Positions 25,090-32,429 of a stretch of DNA of 64,000 nt are shown here, piece after piece. Source of the DNA: Paraburkholderia caffeinitolerans. GTDB lineage: Bacteria > Pseudomonadota > Gammaproteobacteria > Burkholderiales > Burkholderiaceae. A model generated the notes under the pieces. It made no database searches. It was not told where the DNA came from and saw only the letters and a list, made by a program, of their open reading frames with translations. How positions within the stretch are numbered: position 1 is the first letter of the stretch; each line of letters begins with the position of its first letter. The translations under genes and the position numbers were made by a program. The stretch lies in NCBI RefSeq assembly GCF_902859945.1, contig NZ_CADIKL010000014.1, positions 1 to 64,000 of the forward strand. The letters are read 5' to 3'.

Positions 25090-25881
25090 TCAGCTGCCTT
25101 TGCCCTTGCGTGCCGGAATCTCGTTGCGCTCGTCCTGGGTCAGAACGAGATCCCACAGTTGCTGGCCGATGGGATGCTGGCGCTCCTCATACAGATGCGC
25201 GAGCAGACCGGCAGCCCGGCCCACCAGCATGAAGCCGCGAGCAAGGAGCGGCTCGAGCTTCATGTCGCCGATGATCGCGCCAATTGCGCCGACCGCGTTG
25301 ATGGGCAGGTTCTTACCCATCTCATGTCGGAAGACGCGCTCGATGGCGTACATCAGGCGCCAATGCTTGCCGAAGTAGCCGTTCTGCCGCGACACCTCGG
25401 CCAGCGTCGGCACCCGCGGATCACCGTGCACGTGGATCGGATGGCCGACACCGTAGATTGGCTGCTTCTTTTCGCGCGAGGTGCGGATCGCCGTGCGTGC
25501 GCAGTCCAGCACGGCTTCGTCCGAGGCGTCATCCGCCAACTCTCGTGCGGCGTCAATCAGCAGCTCCGCCGAATTCTGCGTCGTGCCGAGAAACACACTG
25601 CCCGCGCCGAGCAGACCGGCGGCCACCGCTGCCTGCATTGCTTCCGGCGCGCCCAGATAGGTGAGCCGCGCGCTCATCGCGCTCGGGGTAAGGCCGTGAT
25701 CGCACGCCGTGACGAGAATCAGGTTCACCATCCGCTTCTCGCGCTCTTCGGGAAGGCGATTGAGGATGGTGAGCATCATCATGTCGACGAAGTCGAGCTT
25801 GCCGAGCAGCTCCAGCGAGAGATCCTTGCCACGCACCGTGATCTTGTCGATCGTGGTGTAGCCAATTTCAGTGGTAATCAT
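25090..25881 (-). CDS. Citrate-synthase-family lyase, citryl-CoA lyase-like
   Basis: A 263-residue protein of the citrate synthase superfamily, much shorter than citrate synthase (about 430). It keeps the catalytic histidine segment (PIYGVGHPIHVHGDPRVP) and the later GAIGAIIGDMKLEP region. Small members are annotated as citryl-CoA lyases, splitting citryl-CoA to acetyl-CoA and oxaloacetate, or as condensing enzymes. It is the last gene of a minus-strand unit with a MaoC hydratase, acyl-CoA dehydrogenase, SDR and thiolase, 22 bases after the MaoC gene. In this setting it may cleave a tertiary 3-hydroxyacyl-CoA by a retro-Claisen or retro-aldol step; this is inference. Confidence 0.75.
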   Translation of the reverse strand: MITTEIGYTTIDKITVRGKDLSLELLGKLDFVDMMMLTILNRLPEEREKRMVNLILVTACDHGLTPSAMSARLTYLGAPEAMQAAVAAGLLGAGSVFLGTTQNSAELLIDAARELADDASDEAVLDCARTAIRTSREKKQPIYGVGHPIHVHGDPRVPTLAEVSRQNGYFGKHWRLMYAIERVFRHEMGKNLPINAVGAIGAIIGDMKLEPLLARGFMLVGRAAGLLAHLYEERQHPIGQQLWDLVLTQDERNEIPARKGKGS

Positions 25882-25903
25882 GCAGTTTCCCGATCAGGTT
25901 GTA

Positions 25904-26401
25904 TCAAGCCGCTGGCCGCCGCAGCAGCATCATCCGCGCGTCGCATTCGCAGACGATTTCGTTGTGCTGGTTGATCGCGACGCGCCGGAAATCGACGATC
26001 CCGCGCGCCGGATTCGAGGTCTCGCGCCGGCCGCTCACCTCGATGCGCCCATGCAGCGTGTCGCCGATCAGCGTGGGCTTGGGAAAGCGAAACGACATCT
26101 CGAGCAGCCCGATCAACGAGGGTTCGAGCAACTGATTGACGACGGTGCGCGTATTGAGTCCCGAGAGGATCGAGGCGACCAGCATCCCGTGCGCGATCCG
26201 CGTGCCCCACGGCGTGCTGGCCGCATAATGCGCGTCGACATGCACTCGGTTGTAGTCCGCACTGAGCGCTGCGAAGTTCGTCACGTCCGCTTCCGTCACC
26301 GTGCGGCTGGCGGTCTCGAACGCGAGACCGGGCTCCATGTCTTCCCAGTAATAGCGCAGGTCGCCAAGGGCGTGAGGCGCAACTGTGTGTGTCGTGGACA
26401 T
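25904..26401 (-). CDS. MaoC-family (R)-specific enoyl-CoA hydratase-like protein
   Basis: A 165-residue single hot-dog protein with the hydratase-2 signature (FAALSADYNRVHVDAHYA ... GTRIAHGML), holding the expected catalytic aspartate and histidine. Such proteins hydrate trans-2-enoyl-CoAs to (R)-3-hydroxyacyl-CoAs. GAGGAGCGACG precedes the ATG. It lies 9 bases after the acyl-CoA dehydrogenase stop and directly before the citryl-CoA-lyase-like gene, consistent with dehydrogenation, hydration and cleavage in one unit. Confidence 0.87.
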   Translation of the reverse strand: MSTTHTVAPHALGDLRYYWEDMEPGLAFETASRTVTEADVTNFAALSADYNRVHVDAHYAASTPWGTRIAHGMLVASILSGLNTRTVVNQLLEPSLIGLLEMSFRFPKPTLIGDTLHGRIEVSGRRETSNPARGIVDFRRVAINQHNEIVCECDARMMLLRRPAA

Positions 26402-26410
26402 CGTCGCTCC

Positions 26411-27559
26411 TCAAGAGATGGCCGACATGCCGAGCACTTCACGCCCGACGATCAGCGTCTGGATCTCGGCGGTGCCCTCCGGAATCGTGCCGCCGCTCGT
26501 ATCGCGGAAGATACGTTCGAGCGGATATTCGGTGGAGTAGCCAATGCCGCCGTGCACGGAGATGGCGATCTTGGCCACCTCGTGCGCCGCCTCCGCCGCA
26601 TAGAGCTTCGCAATCGAGCACTCGATGCGCGAGGGCAAGCCCTTCTGCAGCGAAACGGCCGCCTTGTAGCCCAGCGCGCGGGCCGCCTCGGTACGCACCA
26701 TCATGTCCACGATATGCTTTTGTACGAGCTGGAATTCGCCGATCGTCCTGCCGAACTGCTTGCGCGTCTTCGCATACTCCACGGACAGATCGAGCGCGGC
26801 CTGGGCTGCACCGACCGCACCCATCGCAATGTTCATGCGGCCATAGTTGAGCCCGACCGACATCGCCTTGAGCGCCGAGCCTTCCGCGCCGAGCAGATTG
26901 GCCTTCGGGATGCGGACGTTGTCGAAGAAAAGCTCGGAGGTGCCCGACGCCTTGAGCACCATCTTGTCGACGAGGCGCGCGTCGATCGGTGTGCTGGCCT
27001 TGTCCACGAGAAACAGCGAGTGAGCGCCGTCCGAGGTTGCGCTATAGGTGCGCGCCAGCACGATGACATAATCCGCGGCGACGCCGTTGGTGATCCACAG
27101 CTTGGTGCCATTCAGGAGGTAGTGATCGCCCTTGTCTTCGGCACGCATCTCGATGCCGGCGGGGTTGGAGCCGTGGTTCGGCTCGCTGAAGGCCACGCAG
27201 GCGCCCTTCTCGCACGCCATCACCGGTGCGAGAAACTGCGCCTTCTGCGCTGCCGTGCCGTGCTGGCTGACGAGCCGCAAAAAGACATTCGTGATGTTGA
27301 CGATAGTGCGCAGCGAACCCCAGAAGTAACCGGCTTCCTCCAGCATCATCGCCCACGTCACGAAGTCCAGCGCGAAACCGCCGGCCTCCTCGGGCAGCAG
27401 GCCGCCGATATAGCCGAACTGGCTCGCGCCCGCAAGCAGGTCCAGCGGAATGCGCTTTTCCCGTTCGCAGGCGTCGATACGGGGTACGACTTCGTTGCGC
27501 ATGAAGCGCCGGATGCTGTCACGCAGCGCTACCTGCTCTGCGTCGAATTCGAAATCCAT
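26411..27559 (-). CDS. Acyl-CoA dehydrogenase
   Basis: A 382-residue acyl-CoA dehydrogenase with FSEPNHGSNPAGI (FAD region), LNGTKLWITNG, ISVHGGIGYSTE, and the canonical catalytic glutamate in IPEGTAEIQ. It probably oxidises a short or branched acyl-CoA. It sits between an SDR (31 bases upstream) and a MaoC hydratase. Its general sequence style is nearer to crotonobetainyl/isovaleryl-type dehydrogenases than to long-chain ones, but specificity is open. Confidence 0.88.
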   Translation of the reverse strand: MDFEFDAEQVALRDSIRRFMRNEVVPRIDACEREKRIPLDLLAGASQFGYIGGLLPEEAGGFALDFVTWAMMLEEAGYFWGSLRTIVNITNVFLRLVSQHGTAAQKAQFLAPVMACEKGACVAFSEPNHGSNPAGIEMRAEDKGDHYLLNGTKLWITNGVAADYVIVLARTYSATSDGAHSLFLVDKASTPIDARLVDKMVLKASGTSELFFDNVRIPKANLLGAEGSALKAMSVGLNYGRMNIAMGAVGAAQAALDLSVEYAKTRKQFGRTIGEFQLVQKHIVDMMVRTEAARALGYKAAVSLQKGLPSRIECSIAKLYAAEAAHEVAKIAISVHGGIGYSTEYPLERIFRDTSGGTIPEGTAEIQTLIVGREVLGMSAIS

Positions 27560-27590
27560 AATTGAGTCCCGGATGATAGAAAACGCGGGC

Positions 27591-28343
27591 TTACGAAGAG
27601 AAGCGTCCGCCGGTCACGAACAGCGTGACGCCGCTGATGTAGCGGGCGCGCTCCGAGGCGACGAAGGCGACCGACGACGCGATGTCGCCCGGCATGCCGA
27701 GAAATCCGACCGGAATCTTCTCTAGCGCGGCATCGCGCAGCTTGTCGTAGTTAGGATTGGCGCGCATCAGCTCGGTCTCGACGAAGCCGGGGGCCACCGC
27801 GTTAGCGGTGATGCCGAAGCGTGCCTGCTCGAGCGCAAGTGCGCGCGTGAAGCCGATCAGGCCGAGCTTGGCGGAACTGTAGTTGGTCTGGCCGGGATTA
27901 CCGAACACCGAGCGCGACGAGATGTTGACGATCCGCCCCCAGCGCCGCTCCATCATGCCGGGCAAGACCGCACGCGTGCAGTGGAACGCGCCCTTGAGCA
28001 CGACGTCCACGACGCTGTCCCATTCCGTCTCGGTCATCTTCGTGAGATAGCGGTCCTTGTTGAATCCCGCGTTATTCACGAGGATGTCGACGCCGCCGAA
28101 TGCCTCGGTGGCGGCTTCGACCATCCGCCGCACGTCGTTGCCGTCGGCCACGTCGCAACGCGCCGCGATGGCACGGCCGCCCTGTGCCGCGATCTCTTGC
28201 GCCACCTGTCCGGCAGCGTCAAGGTCGAGGTCCGCCACGACGAGCTTCACCCCCTCCTGCGCGAGTACGCGCGCGGTTTCCGCGCCGATTCCGCGTGCGC
28301 CGCCCGTCACCACCGCGACCCTGTCGCGAATGCCCAGATCCAT
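27591..28343 (-). CDS. SDR oxidoreductase, FabG-like
   Basis: A 250-residue short-chain dehydrogenase with TGGARGIG near the N-terminus, NNAG, and catalytic Ser-Tyr-Lys in ISSRSVFGNPGQTNYSSAK. Function is most likely 3-hydroxyacyl-CoA or 3-oxoacyl reduction/oxidation. The start at MDLGIRD has GGAGCAGGAG directly in front; an ATG 15 bases upstream is less well placed. It lies between a thiolase (136 bases upstream) and an acyl-CoA dehydrogenase on the same strand. Confidence 0.87.
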   Translation of the reverse strand: MDLGIRDRVAVVTGGARGIGAETARVLAQEGVKLVVADLDLDAAGQVAQEIAAQGGRAIAARCDVADGNDVRRMVEAATEAFGGVDILVNNAGFNKDRYLTKMTETEWDSVVDVVLKGAFHCTRAVLPGMMERRWGRIVNISSRSVFGNPGQTNYSSAKLGLIGFTRALALEQARFGITANAVAPGFVETELMRANPNYDKLRDAALEKIPVGFLGMPGDIASSVAFVASERARYISGVTLFVTGGRFSS

Positions 28344-28479
28344 CTCCTGCTCCTCCACGATACGAACCGGTATGCACCGGTTTCAGATGTTGTCCCGCAC
28401 CCGATCGCCCGCGCGGATTTTTCGCGCCGGGCCTGTGCTCGCCTCGCGCAAGACCAGGCTTGCGGCGAGGCGCATACGA

Positions 28480-29667
28480 TCAGTTCTGCTTCTGATAAAG
28501 CGTCACGACACACGCGCCGCCGAGACCGATGTTATGCGCGAGCGCATTGCGGGCGCCTTCCACCTGGCGCTTGTCTGCGGTACCGCGCAACTGGTGGGTC
28601 ATTTCGTAGCATTGCGCGAGGCCCGTCGCGCCCAGCGGATGGCCCTTCGAAAGCAGGCCACCCGAGGGATTGACGACCCACTTGCCGCCGTAGGTGTTGT
28701 CACCGTCGTTGACCAGCTTTTCGGCGCAGCCTTCGTCGCACAGGCCAAGGCCTTCGTAGGTGAGCAGCTCGTTCTGCGCGAAGCAGTCATGGAGCTCGAT
28801 CACGTCAATGTCCGCGGGGCCGACTCCGGTCTGCTCATACACCTGGTTCGCGCCAAGGCGGGTCATATCGAAGCCGACGAGACGGATCATGTCGCGCGCG
28901 TCGTAAGTACTCGGAAGGTCCGTGGTGAGCGCCTGGCCCGCAATCAACACGTCGGTGCGCAGACCGTGCTGCTTCGCGAAATCCTCCGACACCACGACCG
29001 CGGCGGCAGCGCCGCACGTGGGCGGGCAAGCCATCAGGCGGGTGATGACGCCGTCCCAAAGCATGGGAGCGTTCATGACGTCCTCGGTCGTCAGGACGTC
29101 GCGGAACACAGCCAGCGGATTGTTGGCCGCATGGCGGCTTGCCTTCGCGCGAATCTTCGCGAACGTCTCGAGCTTCGTGCCGTACTTCTGCATGTGCGCA
29201 TAGCCCGCGCCGGCAAACTGCTTGATCGCCGTGGGGATCTCATCATGGCCCACCAGCTCCGTGGCGAGAACGTGAGCGCGCTCGAGCGCGGGCGCCCGAT
29301 CGTCCCAGCGGGAGACCAGCGCGCCGGGCCTCATGAACTCGAAACCGAACGCCAGCACGCAGTCCGCCATGCCGCTTGCCACGGCCTGGCGGGCGAGAAA
29401 CAGGGCCGACGAGCCCGTCGCGCAGTTGTTGTTCACGTTGATGACGGGAATACCGGTCATGCCGACGTGATAAAGCGCCTTCTGTCCGCTGGTCGAATCG
29501 CCGTACACATAACCGGCATAGGCCTGTTCGATGTCGGCATAGGCGACTCCCGCGTCCGCAAGTGCGTCGCGCACGGCATGCGCGCCCATTGCGTCGTAGG
29601 TTTCGCTGGCGCCTGGCTTTTTGAACGGAATCATGCCGACGCCGGCGACGAAGACTTTTCGAGTCAT
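28480..29667 (-). CDS. Thiolase, SCP-x type (lipid-transfer protein-like)
   Basis: A 395-residue thiolase. The nucleophilic cysteine is C82 in VNNNCATGSSAL, followed by NPSGGLLSKGHPLGATG and a C-terminal GLGGACVVTLYQ with the second cysteine. The full catalytic set is therefore present, unlike the DUF35-partnered thiolase at 14.5 kb. No DUF35 gene is adjacent. It probably performs the last thiolytic step of the second degradation module. The start has AAGGAAG in front, and the frame upstream of it is non-coding. It is divergent from the acyl-CoA dehydrogenase pair. Confidence 0.88.
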   Translation of the reverse strand: MTRKVFVAGVGMIPFKKPGASETYDAMGAHAVRDALADAGVAYADIEQAYAGYVYGDSTSGQKALYHVGMTGIPVINVNNNCATGSSALFLARQAVASGMADCVLAFGFEFMRPGALVSRWDDRAPALERAHVLATELVGHDEIPTAIKQFAGAGYAHMQKYGTKLETFAKIRAKASRHAANNPLAVFRDVLTTEDVMNAPMLWDGVITRLMACPPTCGAAAAVVVSEDFAKQHGLRTDVLIAGQALTTDLPSTYDARDMIRLVGFDMTRLGANQVYEQTGVGPADIDVIELHDCFAQNELLTYEGLGLCDEGCAEKLVNDGDNTYGGKWVVNPSGGLLSKGHPLGATGLAQCYEMTHQLRGTADKRQVEGARNALAHNIGLGGACVVTLYQKQN

Positions 29668-29965
29668 GGTGGCTTCCTTGAAGTTGACTGTGGGCAGACG
29701 TACTACCGCCGTGCACCGATGTTGCGACCGGCGTTCGTGCGCGCACGCCCCCCTCGATTGGGGGGCGCGCCTACGCCCCCCCGAACATGGTGGGGCTCGC
29801 ACCATCCGGGCTTGCTACCGTCGCTTCCCAACGGCCAATCGGCCGCAAACATCTTTGATGCGACCAGGGCAAGTAACCAAGCACCTGCTCCGGTCGACCG
29901 CAACAAGTGCACGGGACCCGGGCAAGTGCTGAAGCGCGCCGACTCGGGTCGACAGGGAGACAAAC
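29668..29965. promoter_or_regulatory. Divergent intergenic region with C-run/G-run hairpin
   Basis: About 300 bases between the thiolase and the acyl-CoA dehydrogenase pair. It holds a perfect 8-bp hairpin (CGCCCCCC-TCGATT-GGGGGGCG) at 29746-29767 and further C-runs just after. Promoters for both directions must lie here, but I find no strong -35/-10 pair. The AATCGGC/GCCAATC-like bases near 29835 are the only other symmetry seen. Confidence 0.4.
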
Positions 29966-31159
29966 GTGGATCTACGTTTTTCAGCAGACGAAGAGCAGTT
30001 TCGCGAGGAAGTTCGCACATTCATCCGGGCGGCCTTGCCCGCCGATATCCGCGACAAGGTCCTCAACCACCAGCGCCTGCACAAGGACGACTACGTCCGT
30101 TGGCAGCGCATCCTCTACGAGCACGGCTGGGGTGCCCCGTCCTGGCCGACGCAGCACGGAGGCACCGGCTGGAGCGTGCTCCAGCGCCTCATCTTCGAAA
30201 TCGAAACGTTTGCCGCCGGCGCCCCGCGCCAGATGCCGTTCGGTCTCGGGATGATCGGCCCCGTGCTCATGCGCTTCGGCAGCCCGGCGCTCCAGGCACG
30301 CTTCCTTCCCCGCATTCCGAACATGCAGGACTTCTGGTGCCAGGGTTTCTCCGAGCCCGGCGCGGGCTCCGACCTTGCCTCGCTCAAGACTCGCGCGGTA
30401 CGCAAAGGCGACCGGTATGTCGTCAACGGTCAGAAGACCTGGACGTCTTACGCACATTACGCCGACTGGATTTTCTGTCTTGTGCGCACCGACCCGGAAG
30501 CCCGCCAGCAGAGCGGCATCTCGCTCCTGCTGATCGACATGAAGTCGCGAGGCGTATCGACCCGGCCGATCCGCACCCTCGACGGCAGTTGCGACGTCAA
30601 CGAAACATGGTTCGAGGACGTCGAGGTGCCCGTGGAGAATCTCGTCGGCGAAGAGAACGAGGGCTGGACCTGCGCGAAATACCTGCTCGGACACGAGCGC
30701 ACCGGCATCGCCGGCATTGGACTGTGCTACCGGGAACTGAGTCTTCTCAAGCACTACGCCAGCACGGTGACCGATGGTGCCGGCCGGCCGCTAATCGACG
30801 ACACTCGCACGCGCGACAAGATTGCGCTGCTCGAAATGGAGCTGAGCGGTCTGGAGATGCTGCTCCTGCGCGTGGCGACCCAGGCGGCGGGACATCCCGG
30901 GCCGGAGGCCTCGATCGTCAAGATCCGTGGCTCCGAATTGCAGCAGAACATTGCCATGTTGCAGATGGAAGTGGCCGGCCCGTATGGCTGGCCCTACTCG
31001 CCGGATTGGCTCGAAGCTGGCGCCTCGCTGCCGGTAGGTGGGCCGGCATGGGCTCCCGGCGCTTCAGCGCCTTATTATGAATTGCGCAGGACGTCGATCT
31101 ACGGCGGCTCCAACGAAATTCAAAAGAACATCATTTCCAAAGCGATTATCGGGATTTGA
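29966..31159 (+). CDS. Acyl-CoA dehydrogenase, FadE-type subunit 1
   Basis: A 397-residue acyl-CoA dehydrogenase starting with GTG after AGGGAGA. Motifs include GFSEPGAGSDLAS, VVNGQKTWTSYAHYADW, and a C-terminal SIYGGSNEIQKNII. The residue matching the MCAD catalytic glutamate is glycine (YGGS), common in FadE proteins that work with a second, unlike subunit. The next gene encodes such a partner 13 bases downstream. The two probably form a heteromer acting on a bulky or branched acyl-CoA, as in sterol and pimelate degradation. Confidence 0.88.
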   Translation: MDLRFSADEEQFREEVRTFIRAALPADIRDKVLNHQRLHKDDYVRWQRILYEHGWGAPSWPTQHGGTGWSVLQRLIFEIETFAAGAPRQMPFGLGMIGPVLMRFGSPALQARFLPRIPNMQDFWCQGFSEPGAGSDLASLKTRAVRKGDRYVVNGQKTWTSYAHYADWIFCLVRTDPEARQQSGISLLLIDMKSRGVSTRPIRTLDGSCDVNETWFEDVEVPVENLVGEENEGWTCAKYLLGHERTGIAGIGLCYRELSLLKHYASTVTDGAGRPLIDDTRTRDKIALLEMELSGLEMLLLRVATQAAGHPGPEASIVKIRGSELQQNIAMLQMEVAGPYGWPYSPDWLEAGASLPVGGPAWAPGASAPYYELRRTSIYGGSNEIQKNIISKAIIGI

Positions 31160-31172
31160 GAGGACAGCATTC

Positions 31173-32291
31173 ATGAAATTCGACTACAGCGAAGAGCAGC
31201 GGATGCTGGCGGACAGCCTGCGCCGCTTCGTCGATACGGAGTATTCGTTTGAAACGCGGCGCAAGATCGCACGGGACTGCGGCAGTTTCGACCGGCGCGT
31301 CTGGGCGATGCTGGCGAGCCTCGGCATCACCGCCCTGACCGTGCCTGCCGACTACGACGGTTTCGGCGAAGGCGCGGCGGGCCAGCTCGCCGTGCAGCGC
31401 GAGTTGGGGCGCGGACTCGTGCTGGAGCCCGTCATTCCCGTGGCCATGGCAACGGCCATTCTGGCGCGCCATGGCAGCGAGGACCAGCGGCCGCAGTGGC
31501 TGCCGGAGATCGCGCGAGGCGAGCGCATCGTCACGCTCGCGTACCTCGAGCCCGAAACGCGATATCGCACGGATACCGCCAAAGCCAGCGCGGTGCGCGA
31601 CGGCGAGGGATACCGCCTCGACGGCGTCAAGGCGCTGGTCTGGCATGGCGGCAACGCCGATGCATGGCTCGTCAGCGCGCGCCTGAACGGCGCAATATCG
31701 CTCTTTCTGGTGCCGCGCGAAGCGGACGGTGTGACGCTTGCGAGCTATCCGGCCATGGACGGCTTGCACGGCGCCGACCTGCATTTGCGCAATGTGCACC
31801 TGAGCGCAGCGTCGCTGGTCGGCAAGCCGGGCGGCGGTGTCGCGGCACTGCAGGACGGCATCGACGTCGGCATTGCCGCGCAGTGCGCGGCGGCGGCCGG
31901 CGCAATGGAGCGCCTTATCGAAATCACGGCCGAATACCTGCGTACACGCAAGCAATTCGGCCGGGCGCTTGCCACCTTCCAGGCACTACAGCACCGTATG
32001 GCTGAAATGCTGGTCCAGAAAGAAATGGCGCTCTCCATGGCGTACCTCGCCGCACAGGCGATCGACGACCAGGACGCCGATGCGCGACGGCGCAAGCTGG
32101 CTGGCGCCAAGGTCATCGTGGCACAGGCAGGACGTTTCGTCGGCCAGCAGGCCGTGCAGTTGCACGGCGGCATGGGGGTAACCGACGAACTGCAGGTAGG
32201 CGACTATTTCAAGTACCTCACAACGTTCGACATGCTGCTCGGCGACAGCGCCCATCACATGGCCGCATACAGTGCCGCCATGGCCGCCTGA
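31173..32291 (+). CDS. Acyl-CoA dehydrogenase, FadE-type subunit 2
   Basis: A 372-residue protein with the reduced N-terminal and middle domains typical of the smaller subunit of heteromeric acyl-CoA dehydrogenases. It keeps an RTRKQFGRALATFQALQHRM helix and QLHGGMGVTDE, and ends in LTTFDMLLGDSAHH rather than an EGT-type loop. The FAD-phosphate motif is weak. The start has GAGAGGACAG in front and lies 13 bases after subunit 1. Confidence 0.86.
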   Translation: MKFDYSEEQRMLADSLRRFVDTEYSFETRRKIARDCGSFDRRVWAMLASLGITALTVPADYDGFGEGAAGQLAVQRELGRGLVLEPVIPVAMATAILARHGSEDQRPQWLPEIARGERIVTLAYLEPETRYRTDTAKASAVRDGEGYRLDGVKALVWHGGNADAWLVSARLNGAISLFLVPREADGVTLASYPAMDGLHGADLHLRNVHLSAASLVGKPGGGVAALQDGIDVGIAAQCAAAAGAMERLIEITAEYLRTRKQFGRALATFQALQHRMAEMLVQKEMALSMAYLAAQAIDDQDADARRRKLAGAKVIVAQAGRFVGQQAVQLHGGMGVTDELQVGDYFKYLTTFDMLLGDSAHHMAAYSAAMAA

Positions 32292-32429
32292 CCCACCTGA
32301 AGCGTCAGCGGGCACGCTGGCGCCGTATCATCGTTCCTGGCACAAAGCCGGATGAGAAAGGGCGTTCCGCTCGTGCCAGATTCGCGTCTCAAGGATCTTT
32401 TGCGTTATAGCCATTGATGCACACCTCAC

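Noticed and set aside
25871..27565. A plus-strand open frame of about 560 codons
   Set aside because: Antisense to the MaoC and acyl-CoA dehydrogenase genes; no recognisable protein.
28057..31080. A plus-strand open frame of about 1000 codons
   Set aside because: It runs antisense through a clear SDR and thiolase and out of frame through an acyl-CoA dehydrogenase. It is rich in Arg, Ala and Pro with no domain, as expected from GC-rich shadow frames.
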